From Liopterus haemorrhoidalis (Eukaryota > Arthropoda > Insecta > Coleoptera > Dytiscidae): DNA of 64,000 nt. Below, one piece after another: positions 36,495 to 46,888 of the stretch. The stretch lies in NCBI GenBank assembly GCA_963971575.1, contig OZ020611.1, positions 239,778,654 through 239,842,653 of the forward strand, given 5' to 3'. How positions within the stretch are numbered: position 1 is the first letter of the stretch; the number at the start of each line of letters is the position of its first letter. A program made the position numbers and the translations under genes. The notes beneath the pieces were generated by a model, which worked only from the letters and a program-made list of their open reading frames with translations, was not told the origin of the DNA and searched no databases.

Positions 36495-37294
36495 AAGCCT
36501 GGTTTATCATAGATATGCTATGGATACATAAACATAAAAATTACACTACTCTCTTTGTCCTTTTTGCTGACCGTCAACATATATAAGGGAGGTATTGTGA
36601 TCATACCAATTTGGACGTTTCGAGATTTCGATGGATCTCCACGAATTGAGGTCCTTACATAACGTTTTGACTATTTTTAGCATGATGTCTGTCGGTCTGT
36701 CTGTCCGTCCGTCTGTCTGTCTGTCTGTCCGTCTGTGTACACGTGCAGAGCAAATTCGGCTGAAATGATTTTTATTAAACTTCATATTTAAGCTTCTGCC
36801 ATCAATGGCACGAGTTGATCAACTTTTGGTAAAAATCGGTTGACTAAAAATGGGAGTTTACTCGTTTCGATTTTAAGATTTTTGTGAATATTTCACAACA
36901 GAAAAATATTTCGAAAAAATTTATTGAACAAAAGTTGCTATAAAAGCAATAACTAATAACTTTTATTTCAGACGTTTTTTGTTAAAACGAAAAATTTCGA
37001 AAAATTTCAGTAAAATTTTTCGAAATTTTCGAAATATTTCGAAAAAAGTCTCAATTTTTTCATAATTATATGTAACGTTTCCATGGTCATGATAAATAAT
37101 ATCTCTGTTAGAAAATATTAGGTCAAGTTATTTCTACTCTGATGCTAGAATGTATTTTATACAAGTACTTTACGATGGCGGTCGGTCCTGTGGTGGCCAC
37201 AGCTGATTTTTTTAAATTATTATTACAAACAGATATTTTGAAGGATCTAAGTTCCATACGTATGTGTTATGTTATGGAATAATAAAGCAGGCTT
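36495..37294. mobile_element. AAGCCTGGTTTAT MITE split by a GTCT-rich element
   Basis: Outer parts (36495-36565 and about 37211-37294) are the two halves of the MITE seen at 18826-18977. The middle (about 36566-37210) starts with a CCGTCAACATATATAA end, carries a (GTCT/GTCC)n tract at 36685-36735 and a CGAAA-rich stretch. The same start appears at the window's right edge (63955). Confidence 0.65.
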
Positions 37295-37295
37295 G

Positions 37296-37442
37296 TAGCC
37301 TGGTTTATGGATATATTATGGATACATAAGCATAAAAAAATACACTACTGTCTTTATTCTGTTTATTACAAACAGATGTTTTGAACAGTTAAATCCTTTG
37401 TTCCATACTTATGCGATATGTGTGCATTATAAACCAGGTTTT
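37296..37442. mobile_element. AAGCCTGGTTTAT MITE, second tandem copy
   Basis: 147 bp, ends TAGCCTGGTTTAT / ATAAACCAGGTTT, directly adjoining the split copy, so two family members sit end to end. Confidence 0.75.
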
Positions 37443-37571
37443 ACTCTCACCAACCACTGATACTGCTCAAACAGTAGTCGATTTCAACTACAAACCAACC
37501 ACTTTTCCCAACCCAATCTACAAATATCTGTTGCTCTAATTTAAAAAATAAATATAAAATATAATATAAAC

Positions 37572-37776
37572 CTGCTGCAGATGGTCCTGTGTCACCCTGT
37601 AGGCATTCCACTCCTCTATGACATTTGAATGGGGTCTTTTCTCCAGGTACAAACATGCTTAATACAGCAATATCTTCATTATTGTCTTTAGCACGTTTAA
37701 TCCTGTCTTCACCGACCGTTTTAGTCGTCAATTTTAGACGAGATTTGAATTGGTCACTTAATACGTCGGTTGCCAT
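37572..37776 (-). CDS. Candidate first exon, unrecognised protein
   Basis: ATG at 37776, 68 codons plus one base, then a GCAGCAG|GTTTAT donor. The product is hydrophilic and looks coding: it has RLKLTTKTVGEDRIKRAKD, then VPGEKTPFKCHRGVECLQG and a possible CHRGVEC metal-binding pair. I do not recognise the family. It ends in phase 1, so its last base G plus the GA starting the Limpet exon at 23988 would make a glycine codon; an alternative Limpet first exon is possible, but the phase would match one time in three by chance. It could also start another gene whose later exons I cannot see. Confidence 0.45.
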
Positions 37777-38047
37777 TTTAAATTAACACAAAATACACGA
37801 AAATTTATAGAAATTTGTTCATAACAAATTGGCACAAAAAGTCTATGTTTCTTTTTAACACTTTGTTTAATAAATTGGCACTTTCAATAAAGCTAAAAAA
37901 TCACAGTTCTGGATTATTTGTCATGGCAAGGTTTTAATTGTTTAGGATCATTTAGAATTTAGAGCGCTAAACGAAATAGCGCTATACGGGTACATTTTCA
38001 CACTACGTCATAAGGATTGTTGACAGGAGGATATATCCATTACGCTG
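37777..38047. other. Upstream flank of candidate exon
   Basis: AT-rich, possible promoter side of the 37776 start; no core motif identified. Confidence 0.35.
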
Positions 38048-38050
38048 TTA

Positions 38051-38614
38051 AGCCGCATTCAGACCTCTTTAAATTAACGAGTTACAGACTGTTCGTTGAT
38101 ACGCTCTGACTTATGTTTTAATGCATTCTTTTAACGTTCCATGTACCGTTCACATCTGTTATAAATTAGTACGTTACGAATAGACCTCCATCTGTGAATT
38201 TTGAAACCAACTATTTAGCTTCATAAAATATTTTATATGTATTATCGTTCTTATAATTCTGTTGTCTTAGATTTTAACTACCTAATTACCTAAATTGATC
38301 ATATTTAATGTCCGTCTTTGTAATTTTGAGCAAGATTTGTTAATGATGACATTATGTTAGGTTATGTAAAGGCATTCGATAACTACGGTGTCACTGATAG
38401 AATGCAACAGCCTATGTGTTTATATGTCTGTCTCATTAAAACATCTCACTAGCTATAAGTTTAGAAAATTATGCACAATCCACAACAAGCAGCGTATTAA
38501 ATTTGGAGGTCTGAACGGTTGCACGTCTTATCATATGACAAACGTTCTGGTGACAGTAAACAGTCCATAAGCTACAGTGTATAAGCTATTGATTTAAGAG
38601 CTCTGAATGTGACT
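38051..38614. mobile_element. MITE with 3-bp TTA duplication
   Basis: 564 bp, ends AGCCGCATTCAGA / TCTGAATGTGACT, flanked by TTA on both sides (38048-38050, 38615-38617), as PIF/Harbinger-type elements make. No transposase. Confidence 0.72.
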
Positions 38615-38634
38615 TTAAGTACATAATGTTGTAT

Positions 38635-38826
38635 CATGAGTTCAAAAAGAAATTACATAAGGGTTGACTAAGGAAAATAAAAGCAATGTCAACAGCAAGC
38701 TTTAGAATTAATTAACTGTCATCACTGTTGTTGTTGTCATAAGTTTATAAGTTATATAAAGCTTGCAGTAGACATTATTTTATTGTTCTATAGCCAATCC
38801 TTATGTAATTTCTTTTTGAACTCATG
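38635..38826. mobile_element. 192-bp MITE with long inverted ends
   Basis: Ends CATGAGTTCAAAAAGAAATT and its inverse match over about 30 bases; GTAT on both sides (38631-38634, 38827-38830). Superfamily unclear. Confidence 0.8.
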
Positions 38827-38830
38827 GTAT

Positions 38831-39720
38831 AAAATATCCTACTGTCAACAGTTTTTATTACGTACTATTAAATTAATTTTGTTCAGCGCTCTAAATTCTT
38901 AAATATCCTGAGTTTATAAGAGTCTTACTATATATACTATCAGTGGGGTACTCAAGGAAGAGCTCACGGGCCTCTCCTAAACAACATATTTTTAAGGGAC
39001 GAATTTGAAATTCAACGTGAGCCACCCCAAGATAAAATTTTGACTTCTGAGCACTCCGAAGAGAAAAATCTCTGCTAGAAAAATTCTGCTTGCGCGCCTA
39101 TTTCACATTTATAGTAAATTTTATGTTAAATTTATTTAAATCTTGGTTATTTTGAATTATTGTTCAAACAAATGGTCAAACGAGTGAACTGATCTTTTTC
39201 CTAGTTTTTTCAAGTTTGTATTGAAATAATAATTAAATCTATTTTACAAAGTATGGTCCGTAAACCTCTAGGGATTACAAGATCTTTTCAAGTTGTCAGC
39301 CAGGTCAAATCTATTTTTAACTATCTTTAGTCTAGTACTGGTGTAGTAACAATAGGGGGTGTTGGGGTTCTCAATAATTCTAAGAGTGTAAAGGGGTCCA
39401 GATACCAAAATGTTTGAGATTCACTGGTATAGAAACAAGTTATAGGATGAAATTACTGTATTTGCTTGAATATTTGACGATATTCAGTTTTTTGACAAGA
39501 AGACATAAAACCAAAAAAAGTCGAATGTAAAGCGTTAAGTTAAGGCGGTTATTTTCGCAGATAAAACAAAATATTGAAATAATTGATATGAAGTGTAAAT
39601 TTAGACGCATTTAAGAATTTTATAGGTATTCAGTATGGGACAGCAATTTATCAAAAATCGGAAAATAAGAAAATTTTCAAAATCTTTTTCGTCTATTGTA
39701 TTAAGAGCTTTAATTTAATG
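38831..39720. other. Unassigned DNA, possible MITE end
   Basis: A terminus-like AATGTTTGAGATTCACTGG at about 39407-39426 and TATGGTCCGTAAACC at about 39251 suggest a degraded hAT MITE. Otherwise AT-rich. Confidence 0.4.
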
Positions 39721-39728
39721 TTCTATAT

Positions 39729-39957
39729 CAGCAGTTCTTAACCGGGGGGACCCGAAAAGATCTTAGAGGGTCCCGAATTTAAAACAAAAAAAAATAATTT
39801 TTAGCAGGTTTTGCTTTTAAAATACAAGAAACTTAATTATTAAACAATAAATTATTAAGAACATTTAAAATATTATTTCAAAAATTTTCTTGGGAGGTCC
39901 AGAAAATATTTCAGGCTAGTTGGGGGGTCCCGAGTACAAAAAGGTTAAGAACAACTG
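39729..39957. mobile_element. hAT-type MITE, perfect 8-bp duplication
   Basis: 229 bp, ends CAGCAGTTCTTAACC / GGTTAAGAACAACTG, flanked by TTCTATAT on both sides (39721-39728, 39958-39965). Confidence 0.92.
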
Positions 39958-39965
39958 TTCTATAT

Positions 39966-40456
39966 TACATAATCTTTGAAAAAAAGCGTATTAAAAATGT
40001 GTTATTCTGTTTTTTTTCTTCGATATTTAGACCAACCACTCTAAATAATAGGGAGGAGGAAAATTTATACATTACAAATTTTTGGATACCTTATACCATT
40101 ATATAATTATATACTATTTCGGTTCACACCAGCGTGTATTACTCGGATTTTTTTCAATTTTTTAAACCAACCCCACAAAAACCGCGCCAAATAATTGTTT
40201 TCAAAATTAAAATTGTCTTCGTTAATCTGCATAGATTATTTTAGAGGAGCTATTTGATATTCTTTTATTTATTAATTTTTTCGAACGATGCACAAAGTTG
40301 TAATCCTTAAACGATTTGTCCTCATCTGAATAGGCCATGATATTTTTTGTTAGATTTTCCAAAATTTAACATTAAAAAAATAATAATATTTTTACACTGC
40401 TAGATTTGCCGAATAAATATTTCTTATATGAGTTTTTTTTTTTTAATTATTCTTAT
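39966..40456. other. Unassigned AT-rich DNA
   Basis: No exon or transposon end recognised. The 40120-40360 part has faint resemblance to the AGGGTTTTGTAGG family core (CGGTTCACACCA, GTTAATCTGCAT). Confidence 0.4.
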
Positions 40457-40461
40457 ATAAT

Positions 40462-40639
40462 CCGTCTCAATTTGTAATACGAAACTAGATCTGGTTACTT
40501 TGGTGACTGTTGTGGTGTAAACAGACTTTGGCGTATCCATGTGAACCAATACTATGATAATATTTTAAATGTATTGTCAATAAACAACATAAAAAATGAA
40601 CTTCCCCTGTTAGTTACCTATTACAAAATGAGACAGATA
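40462..40639. mobile_element. MITE, CTGTCTCATTTTGTAATACG ends
   Basis: Short copy with inverted ends CCGTCTCAATTTGTAATACG and ATTACAAAATGAGACAG. Relative of 41893-42650. Confidence 0.7.
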
Positions 40640-40690
40640 TTATGCGGGTTAAGGAACTGAATGTTCATGGTAAATTTCAACAATCTAGGT

Positions 40691-40971
40691 TAGCGGTTCT
40701 TAAACTGAGGTCCGCGAAACAATTTTGACATTAACTTTACATCCCCCAACTTTTTGAAAATGTTCATCTCTATAAATGCGTAAGACTATTTATTAAAATA
40801 ACCAGCGATACATTTTTACCAATATTTATTATAACGTAGTGCCTATGAGATTATTGAGCCAGAAATTAAGTCTCAAGAACGATATAAAATGCCTAGAGTT
40901 GGGATGGGGTCCGCAAAAAAAATTTTGTTCAAGAGGGGGGTCCTCGGACTACATAAGTTTAAGAACCCTTG
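40691..40971. mobile_element. hAT-type MITE, 7 of 8 duplication
   Basis: 281 bp, ends TAGCGGTTCTTAAACT / AGTTTAAGAACCCTTG, flanks ATCTAGGT / GTCTAGGT. Confidence 0.85.
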
Positions 40972-40979
40972 GTCTAGGT

Positions 40980-41892
40980 CGAGCCATTTGGCCACAATTT
41001 CTATAAACAGACAGACATGTTAATAATGGTATAAAGGATTCCTGGTAATAACTACGAAACTAATAAATTTTGGAATAAAATTATTTGAAAAATGAAGAAG
41101 AGGAATAAAATAAACTTAATAGTCAAAATTTATGGCCTCTAACAACAGTGGTTATTAGCGTCAGTTTATTTAAATTCTGAAAAATTTAAATTTTTAATAT
41201 AATTAAAAAAAGGCGCAATATATTCAAAAATGTTTGGGTGTCAATTCTCTGCTGTTTACCGTTTTTTAACAATTTACTTTCGTTGCTTGTGATCATGTTG
41301 TGCGCAAAAAGCTTTAGTTGCTGTGCGCCAAAAATTTTAACTAACCAACTGATCATAATGCGATTTTTTCAATAATTATAATACAAATACAAATATATCT
41401 TTTTACAAATATATATTTGTTTTAAATATAACCTCAAACTCGGACGTCAAATGTCAAATAAAGTACAATGGAGAATGGTATTGCCAACATAATTTAAAAA
41501 TAAATAAATTCGGTGGCTATCTACACGACTTTTTTCGATCATATTGTACTTTCAGCTTGTCAATCAATTTTTTGTTCGAAATAATAAAATTCTAAAATTA
41601 ATCCTTTATATTCATTATTGACAAAAATTATCATATGCAACCCTTAAAAATTGTAGGCATTAGTTACTCGCAATATGTTGTAATTCGTTTCTTAGCTTCG
41701 TGCTAAAATAAATGGAACTATTATTTTCTTGTCACGACTCACTTTTTACCGATTGAAGTGGGATTTTGCTAAACAAAAATGATCAAATGCCTCAAACAAT
41801 CGTTAAAAATTACTAGAAATCAAAATATAGTTGCGCATGAAGTTAAGAAATTATATGACAAGTCGCTAGCGAAAATATAAGAGGGGGTGCTA
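40980..41892. other. Unassigned AT-rich DNA
   Basis: A small CAGACAGACA tract at about 41007. No exon or clear element. Confidence 0.4.
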
Positions 41893-42650
41893 TAATCTGT
41901 CTCATTTTGTAATACGAAACTAGATCTGGTTACTTTGGTGACTGTTGTGTTGTAAATAGACTTTTATGGAAACATGTGAACTTGTAAACCTGGCTTTTAA
42001 ATATTTGGTTAAGTTTTATTATATCGAGATTATATTCACTCAAAAACTATACAGTCTGTTCCAAACGGTTAAGCGGAACTAAATGGGAATTTCGTTCTTT
42101 TAGGTTGTCACGAGAAGGGACCTTGCTTGGGTTATTTAATTTTTCACGTTGGAATGTCAAAATTTAAAATTCCAACAATGAAACCATGGAAACGAATGAC
42201 ATATGTCAAAATTAAATTATTTTTTTCACATATTTTAATGACAAAAAAATAAATAAATGGGAAATTTGTATTAAGAATGACACAAAAAATCAAAATATAA
42301 AGAAAATGACATTTTAAAATAATATTAACCTTAACCAAAAAATGTTTATTGTAAGTATGATTTACAAAGCTTAAACAAAACGGCCGAAAAGCATGATTTA
42401 AACGATGAAAGTAACCAGATTGCAATATCTAGTTCCACCTAACCGTTTGGAACAGACTTTATATGTCAGATAACAAATTGACATGTCAAAGTTGCGATTG
42501 ACATCTCAAAATTGTGATAGACATGTCAAATATTTTGAAAGGTGCCACTTCAGAATTACCACCCTAAGATGATATTTTAAATATACAACATAAAAAATTA
42601 AATTTCCCTCTTAGTTTCGTATTACAAAATGAGACAGACAATATGCGCTA
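41893..42650. mobile_element. CTGTCTCATTTTG MITE hosting a nested MITE
   Basis: Inverted ends ATCTGTCTCATTTTGTAAT and its inverse at 42621-42650. Interrupted by the 408-bp MITE at 42052-42459, so it is older than that insertion. Confidence 0.75.
42052..42459 (-). mobile_element. 408-bp MITE, CAGTCTGTTCC ends, inverted copy
   Basis: Same length and nearly the same sequence as 29625-30032 in the opposite orientation; TA at 42050-42051 and 42460-42461. Last base of the right end differs (T for G). Confidence 0.88.
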
Positions 42651-43476
42651 TCAAGATAAAAGTACTTTTAACTAAACTGAAAATGATAGTCTAATTGATG
42701 TTAATAATTAAATTATGCTTAAAAGTATACACAAAAGAAAATCACAACAAAATAAAATAGCCTTTTAATAGCTTACTCGCAAATTATATTTTTCCACTTC
42801 CAAAATGCGAGCGCACGAGTGGGTTCTAGAGGGTTGGTCATAGGGAAAAATTGCTAAGCGATATGACATCTGGTGGGATTTTAGGAACTACAGAAATAGA
42901 CATTCTATCGCGTTTTTTTTTATAAAAAAATGTTTGCATAAAAATATAACTGCATAAAAACAAGTATTAATATTGTAGCAAAATTACAAAAACCACCAGT
43001 AAACATTAAAATTCACGTTGTTTATATATAACGAATGTCTATTTTGAAGGTTCCAAGTATGCCACAATAGCGCTGCGATCTTAAAATACTTCCCCTTTAT
43101 GTATTTTTTATTATTTATTGTATTTATATCGTTTTCCAAATAATACTATTTTTGAAAATATAAAAATTCCTTTTTTTATTCAAAAATAGCAAAAACTTAT
43201 AATGATATTTTTTTTTAAATCAAGTTTAAATTTCCGTACATACTAAACCACAAAACACAACAATTTCTTTAAAAAACAGTACAAATTAAACACTGTATTT
43301 AATCACAATCGACAGCTGTTTTCGGTGTATTTAAGAGAGCAAGCAGACTGCCTGGAACCACGGTGAAACCACCACTGAATCTGTCTGTCTGTGATGCTGG
43401 TCGTGCATGGTGGTACACTTCGATACACCGCGAAGGTTACCCGACCTACACACGCAATTCTCCAGCTCGCCTCTAT

Positions 43477-43478
<2 letters not shown>
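42651..43478. other. Unassigned DNA, GC-richer at 43321-43478
   Basis: 43321-43478 has mixed composition (TGCCTGGAACCACGG) unlike its neighbours and leads into the GT repeat. It could be a degraded element or a non-coding exon; no protein similarity recognised. Confidence 0.35.

Positions 43479-43508
<30 letters not shown>
43479..43508. repeat. (GT)n microsatellite
   Basis: About 15 uninterrupted GT dinucleotides. Confidence 0.95.
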
Positions 43509-43509
<1 letters not shown>

Positions 43510-44309
43510 GACACTTTAACAACCGAGTGGTTTTTAAAAAGAAATTCGTGGATTATTCATTGATTGTGATTCATATTAAATGGTTATTCTCTCCTTTTTT
43601 GGATGTGTTTTGTTCAGATGCAAGTTATTAAGATTTGTAAATATCTCTGCAAATGTTTTAAGAAGATCGAACACTGTTTACAACAGTCATTGTTTTGTAA
43701 ATATTTTTTTGAGTAACGAATTTAAAAAATAATGTAACTAGGGTCTATTCTAGGTGGGTTCGGCATTACTGTGCAGTGTTAACTCTGTGTCCTGCAAATT
43801 TTTTGTCACGTGACTACTGTGCACTCTGTGCAAGAAAGTCAAAGGCGAACGCTTTGTTCAGATTGTGCAGCTATTCTTGTTATTCTAACCTCTTTTTTTT
43901 GTAAACAAATAAATTATTTATTTATTTATTTATTTGTTTATTCGGACACTACAGACATAGTCCTTTTTGTGTCCGTAGACAAACATGTCCGTGTCTGTCT
44001 CCTGTTACTTGATTTGCAAGAATTTTCTAAACCAGAAAATATTTTGGAAAAAGTGTTTGAATATGCAGAGTACTGTTCCAAACATATCAATTTAAAGTAC
44101 ATTTCCGCTTGTATCCTGAAAATTTGGTGTCTTCTTGAGTGTATTTACATGTTCCATCATGAGGTTCATGTCTGTACTATTTATTTTGCAAATGTTGCAG
44201 ACATAAACAATGATATCTTGATTGTTTTCAATCATATTGATTTGTAATAATAATAACTTGTATGTTTATCGCGAAAAACACTATTGCACAGATTGCCGCA
44301 CGATCTGAA
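43509..44309 (+). other. Unassigned DNA with 145-codon frame
   Basis: A frame at 43810-44247 (MTTVHSVQESQRRTLCSDC...) is open but contains a TTTA microsatellite (43914-43938) and has no recognised domain. I regard it as probably non-coding. Confidence 0.3.
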
Positions 44310-44317
44310 CTTGCGAC

Positions 44318-45196
44318 TAGAGATGGGTCGTTCATGAACAAACCGGCTCACTGAGCCGGCTCAGTACACTGACCGAAGTGACACGGTTCACCAAATTGAA
44401 ATGAGCCGGCTCACGGCTCATTGTATAGTTTCAAGTTTCAAGAATACGATAGGTCGGGCGATTGTGAACAGTGACCGGAGTGATCCGGATCTGGGTCGAT
44501 GTCATGTTGAACTTCGCGAGAACTTGGCTTGTAATGTATTATCATAAAGTGTATTTTGTCATCAATTTGTAAGGCAGTTTATTTGAAACTAATCGGCTTA
44601 GTCTGTATTTTCTTACAACCATACTATATAAAAATATTAAAAATATTGCCCAAATCCCAGATGTCCGATTTATAAGGGCAATAAACATCGCCATAAACTT
44701 AACACATCTGGTTTAAAATACAGTAGCTACATAAAGTGAATGGTTTGTTTCAAAAATGTTAGATAAGAGTCGGGGCTAAGCGACGTTCTACCTACGACCG
44801 GCAACTGACTGACCTGTGTCTCGGGATCATGTTTAAAAGAACCGGCTCTAAGCAAGAGTCGGTTCTAAGCGACGTTCTACCTACGATCGAACGACCGACC
44901 GACCTGTGTCCGGGATCATGTTTACAAGAACCGGCTCTAAGCAAGAGTCGGCACTAAGCGACGTTCTACCTACGACCGAACGATCGACCGACCTGTGTCT
45001 CGGGATCATGTTTACAGTTCATATATTGCAAGAACCGGCTCTAAGCGACTTTCTACCTACGAACTAACGACCGGCCTGTGTTTTGGAAACATGTTTACTT
45101 AACCGGATCACTGAGTCGGATCAATGAACCGGCTCAACAAACTGAACGACCTCCACTGATCCGGTTCCGCAAACTGAGCCGAAATTCCCATCTTTA
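44318..45196. mobile_element. hAT element with perfect duplication and 89-bp repeats
   Basis: 879 bp from TAGAGATGGGTCGTTC to CCCATCTTTA, flanked by CTTGCGAC on both sides (44310-44317, 45197-45204). Interior packed with GAGCCGG/CCGGCTC words and a tandem array. No transposase, so nonautonomous. Confidence 0.92.
44766..45075. repeat. 89-bp tandem repeat inside hAT element
   Basis: The word CTAAGCGACGTTCTACCTAC recurs with CGACGTTCTA at 44781, 44870 and 44959 (89 bases apart) and a variant at 45046. Each unit contains CGGGATCATGTTTA and AGAACCGGCTCTAAG. Confidence 0.88.
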
Positions 45197-45204
45197 CTTG
45201 CGAC

Positions 45205-46254
45205 GACTGTGCAACACAAACGATATTTGCCGAACGATTTTCGTGCAGCACAGAGCACACAGAAACTATATGCCGAACTTTTCTTGTGTAAATTATGCAG
45301 AATGTATAGATTATTAGCTTATGCACCTTCCGTAAACTTTTCGACTATCGTTTCTTCTGTGTCGTTCTTGAGAGGAGATCTAGAAACGTGTCCTCTTTGA
45401 AAAGTGATATTGTTTTTTGACATATGTACTTGTTTATACGTTTGAATATATTTGTAGTTTAGTGTGATTTAAAATGTATTTTTTATATGAAAATATATAT
45501 ATTTTTGTTGCTTTTTACGTAAAATGTTTTATTTATGACGCAGGGATATATATTTCATGAATTTTTAGATGTGTTACAGTGGAGAAGACAAGACAGGTAA
45601 TTTAATGAGACGAATATCATTTATTTTTTATAATTGTTTCAGTATTATTTAATTTATTTATATTCAACATAAGATACTTCTAATAAAATTCAATCTAAAT
45701 AAGCTGTTTTGCACAAATGCTCCAATGGTATTTGCAATCCTCTCCATTGATCCCAGTGACGATGTCAATATTTTTTAAGGAATTCGGTATATTTCCGGAA
45801 TTATTATTAATATTTTGTAAGAATTTTTCCATTTTTATTCAAAATAACCCCCCTTAGAGATCTATTCTACCACAATATGTCAAAATTTCAAAATGGCGCC
45901 ACTTATTTTCTATAATGCCGAATACAAAACATTACAGAAGACAGTCTACGGAGACAGTTCAGTGTGCTAAGGTGACATGATACTTTGCATGTGACTTTCG
46001 AAAAGTTACAGAATAAACCTCTTGAATCAACAAATAATCTGTGGTCCTTACATATATGTTTGTTTTATTTTGATCAGTTGAATAGCAATGGTAGCGATAC
46101 AACCATGAGCTACACCAGTGGTGGTATTATGATGAATAGAATTCTATTCTATCATGGCCAATAACGCGATTGTATTGGTGTTGCCAAGTAACTATCATTT
46201 TTCATCAACTATATAATAGAATTCTATTAGTCGTAATTCCACCAGAAGAATATA
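45205..46254. other. Unassigned DNA
   Basis: 45205-45400 is less AT-rich and open in several frames, but without a recognised domain. The remainder is AT-rich. Confidence 0.4.
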
Positions 46255-46279
46255 AAGAAAAAGATATAGTTATCACAAT

Positions 46280-46490
46280 AAAAATTGGAAGGTTAAGACG
46301 GATGGGGTATCTAGAAAGAATGGCTAATACAGAATCCATCGAACAAATAATAAAGTAGACAACATAAAAGACAAAAAGAGAGACTGAAAACAAGTCTTTT
46401 GGATCAGGTGGATGGAGACATCAAAAAACTTAAAGTAAGAAATTGGAAGAAGCAGGCAAGGAGGAAGCATGGAAGAGTTATGTTGTCTGG
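46280..46490 (+). pseudogene. LINE C-terminal fragment, frameshifted
   Basis: Reads GRLRRMGYLERMANTES in one frame and, after shifts, MDQVDGDIKKLKVRNWKKQ in another. This LRxxGHLxRM ... WxDxVxxDLxxLxVxxW pattern follows the reverse transcriptase domain in many insect non-LTR retrotransposons. Only the tail remains; stops and frame changes show it is dead. Confidence 0.65.
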
Positions 46491-46499
46491 TGTTCTTTT

Positions 46500-46888
46500 A
46501 TTCCTCGGTATTGAATGTGTTAAATATAAAACATCAAATGTTATATTAAGAATTGACTTAACTTTTCGTGTTTATCAAATGTTATATTATCTTGACATGT
46601 TCATGTTATTCTTCCGATAACAATTTGTTATTCCAGAAATATTTTTTACACAAAGAAAGAGTTAACGATAAAACTCATTGTTTTAAAATTAATTTTAAAT
46701 GTAAAACAAATTAAAACTTCATAAAGATAAAAGACAAGTCATAGTGCATACAATGCATTTAACTTTGGAAATTTTTTGGCTTCGCAGTGGGTTCAACAGA
46801 GTAAATCTGCATCCCAGTACTCTGTAGGTCCTATAACGAGCAAGCTTTTATGGTAGGGGTCACCAACATACGACTCGCGGTAACCAGA
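46500..46888. other. Unassigned AT-rich DNA
   Basis: Between the LINE relic and the foldback element; nothing recognised. Confidence 0.4.

Noticed and set aside
43810..44247. 145-codon frame
   Set aside because: Contains a TTTA microsatellite and no recognised domain or splice pattern.
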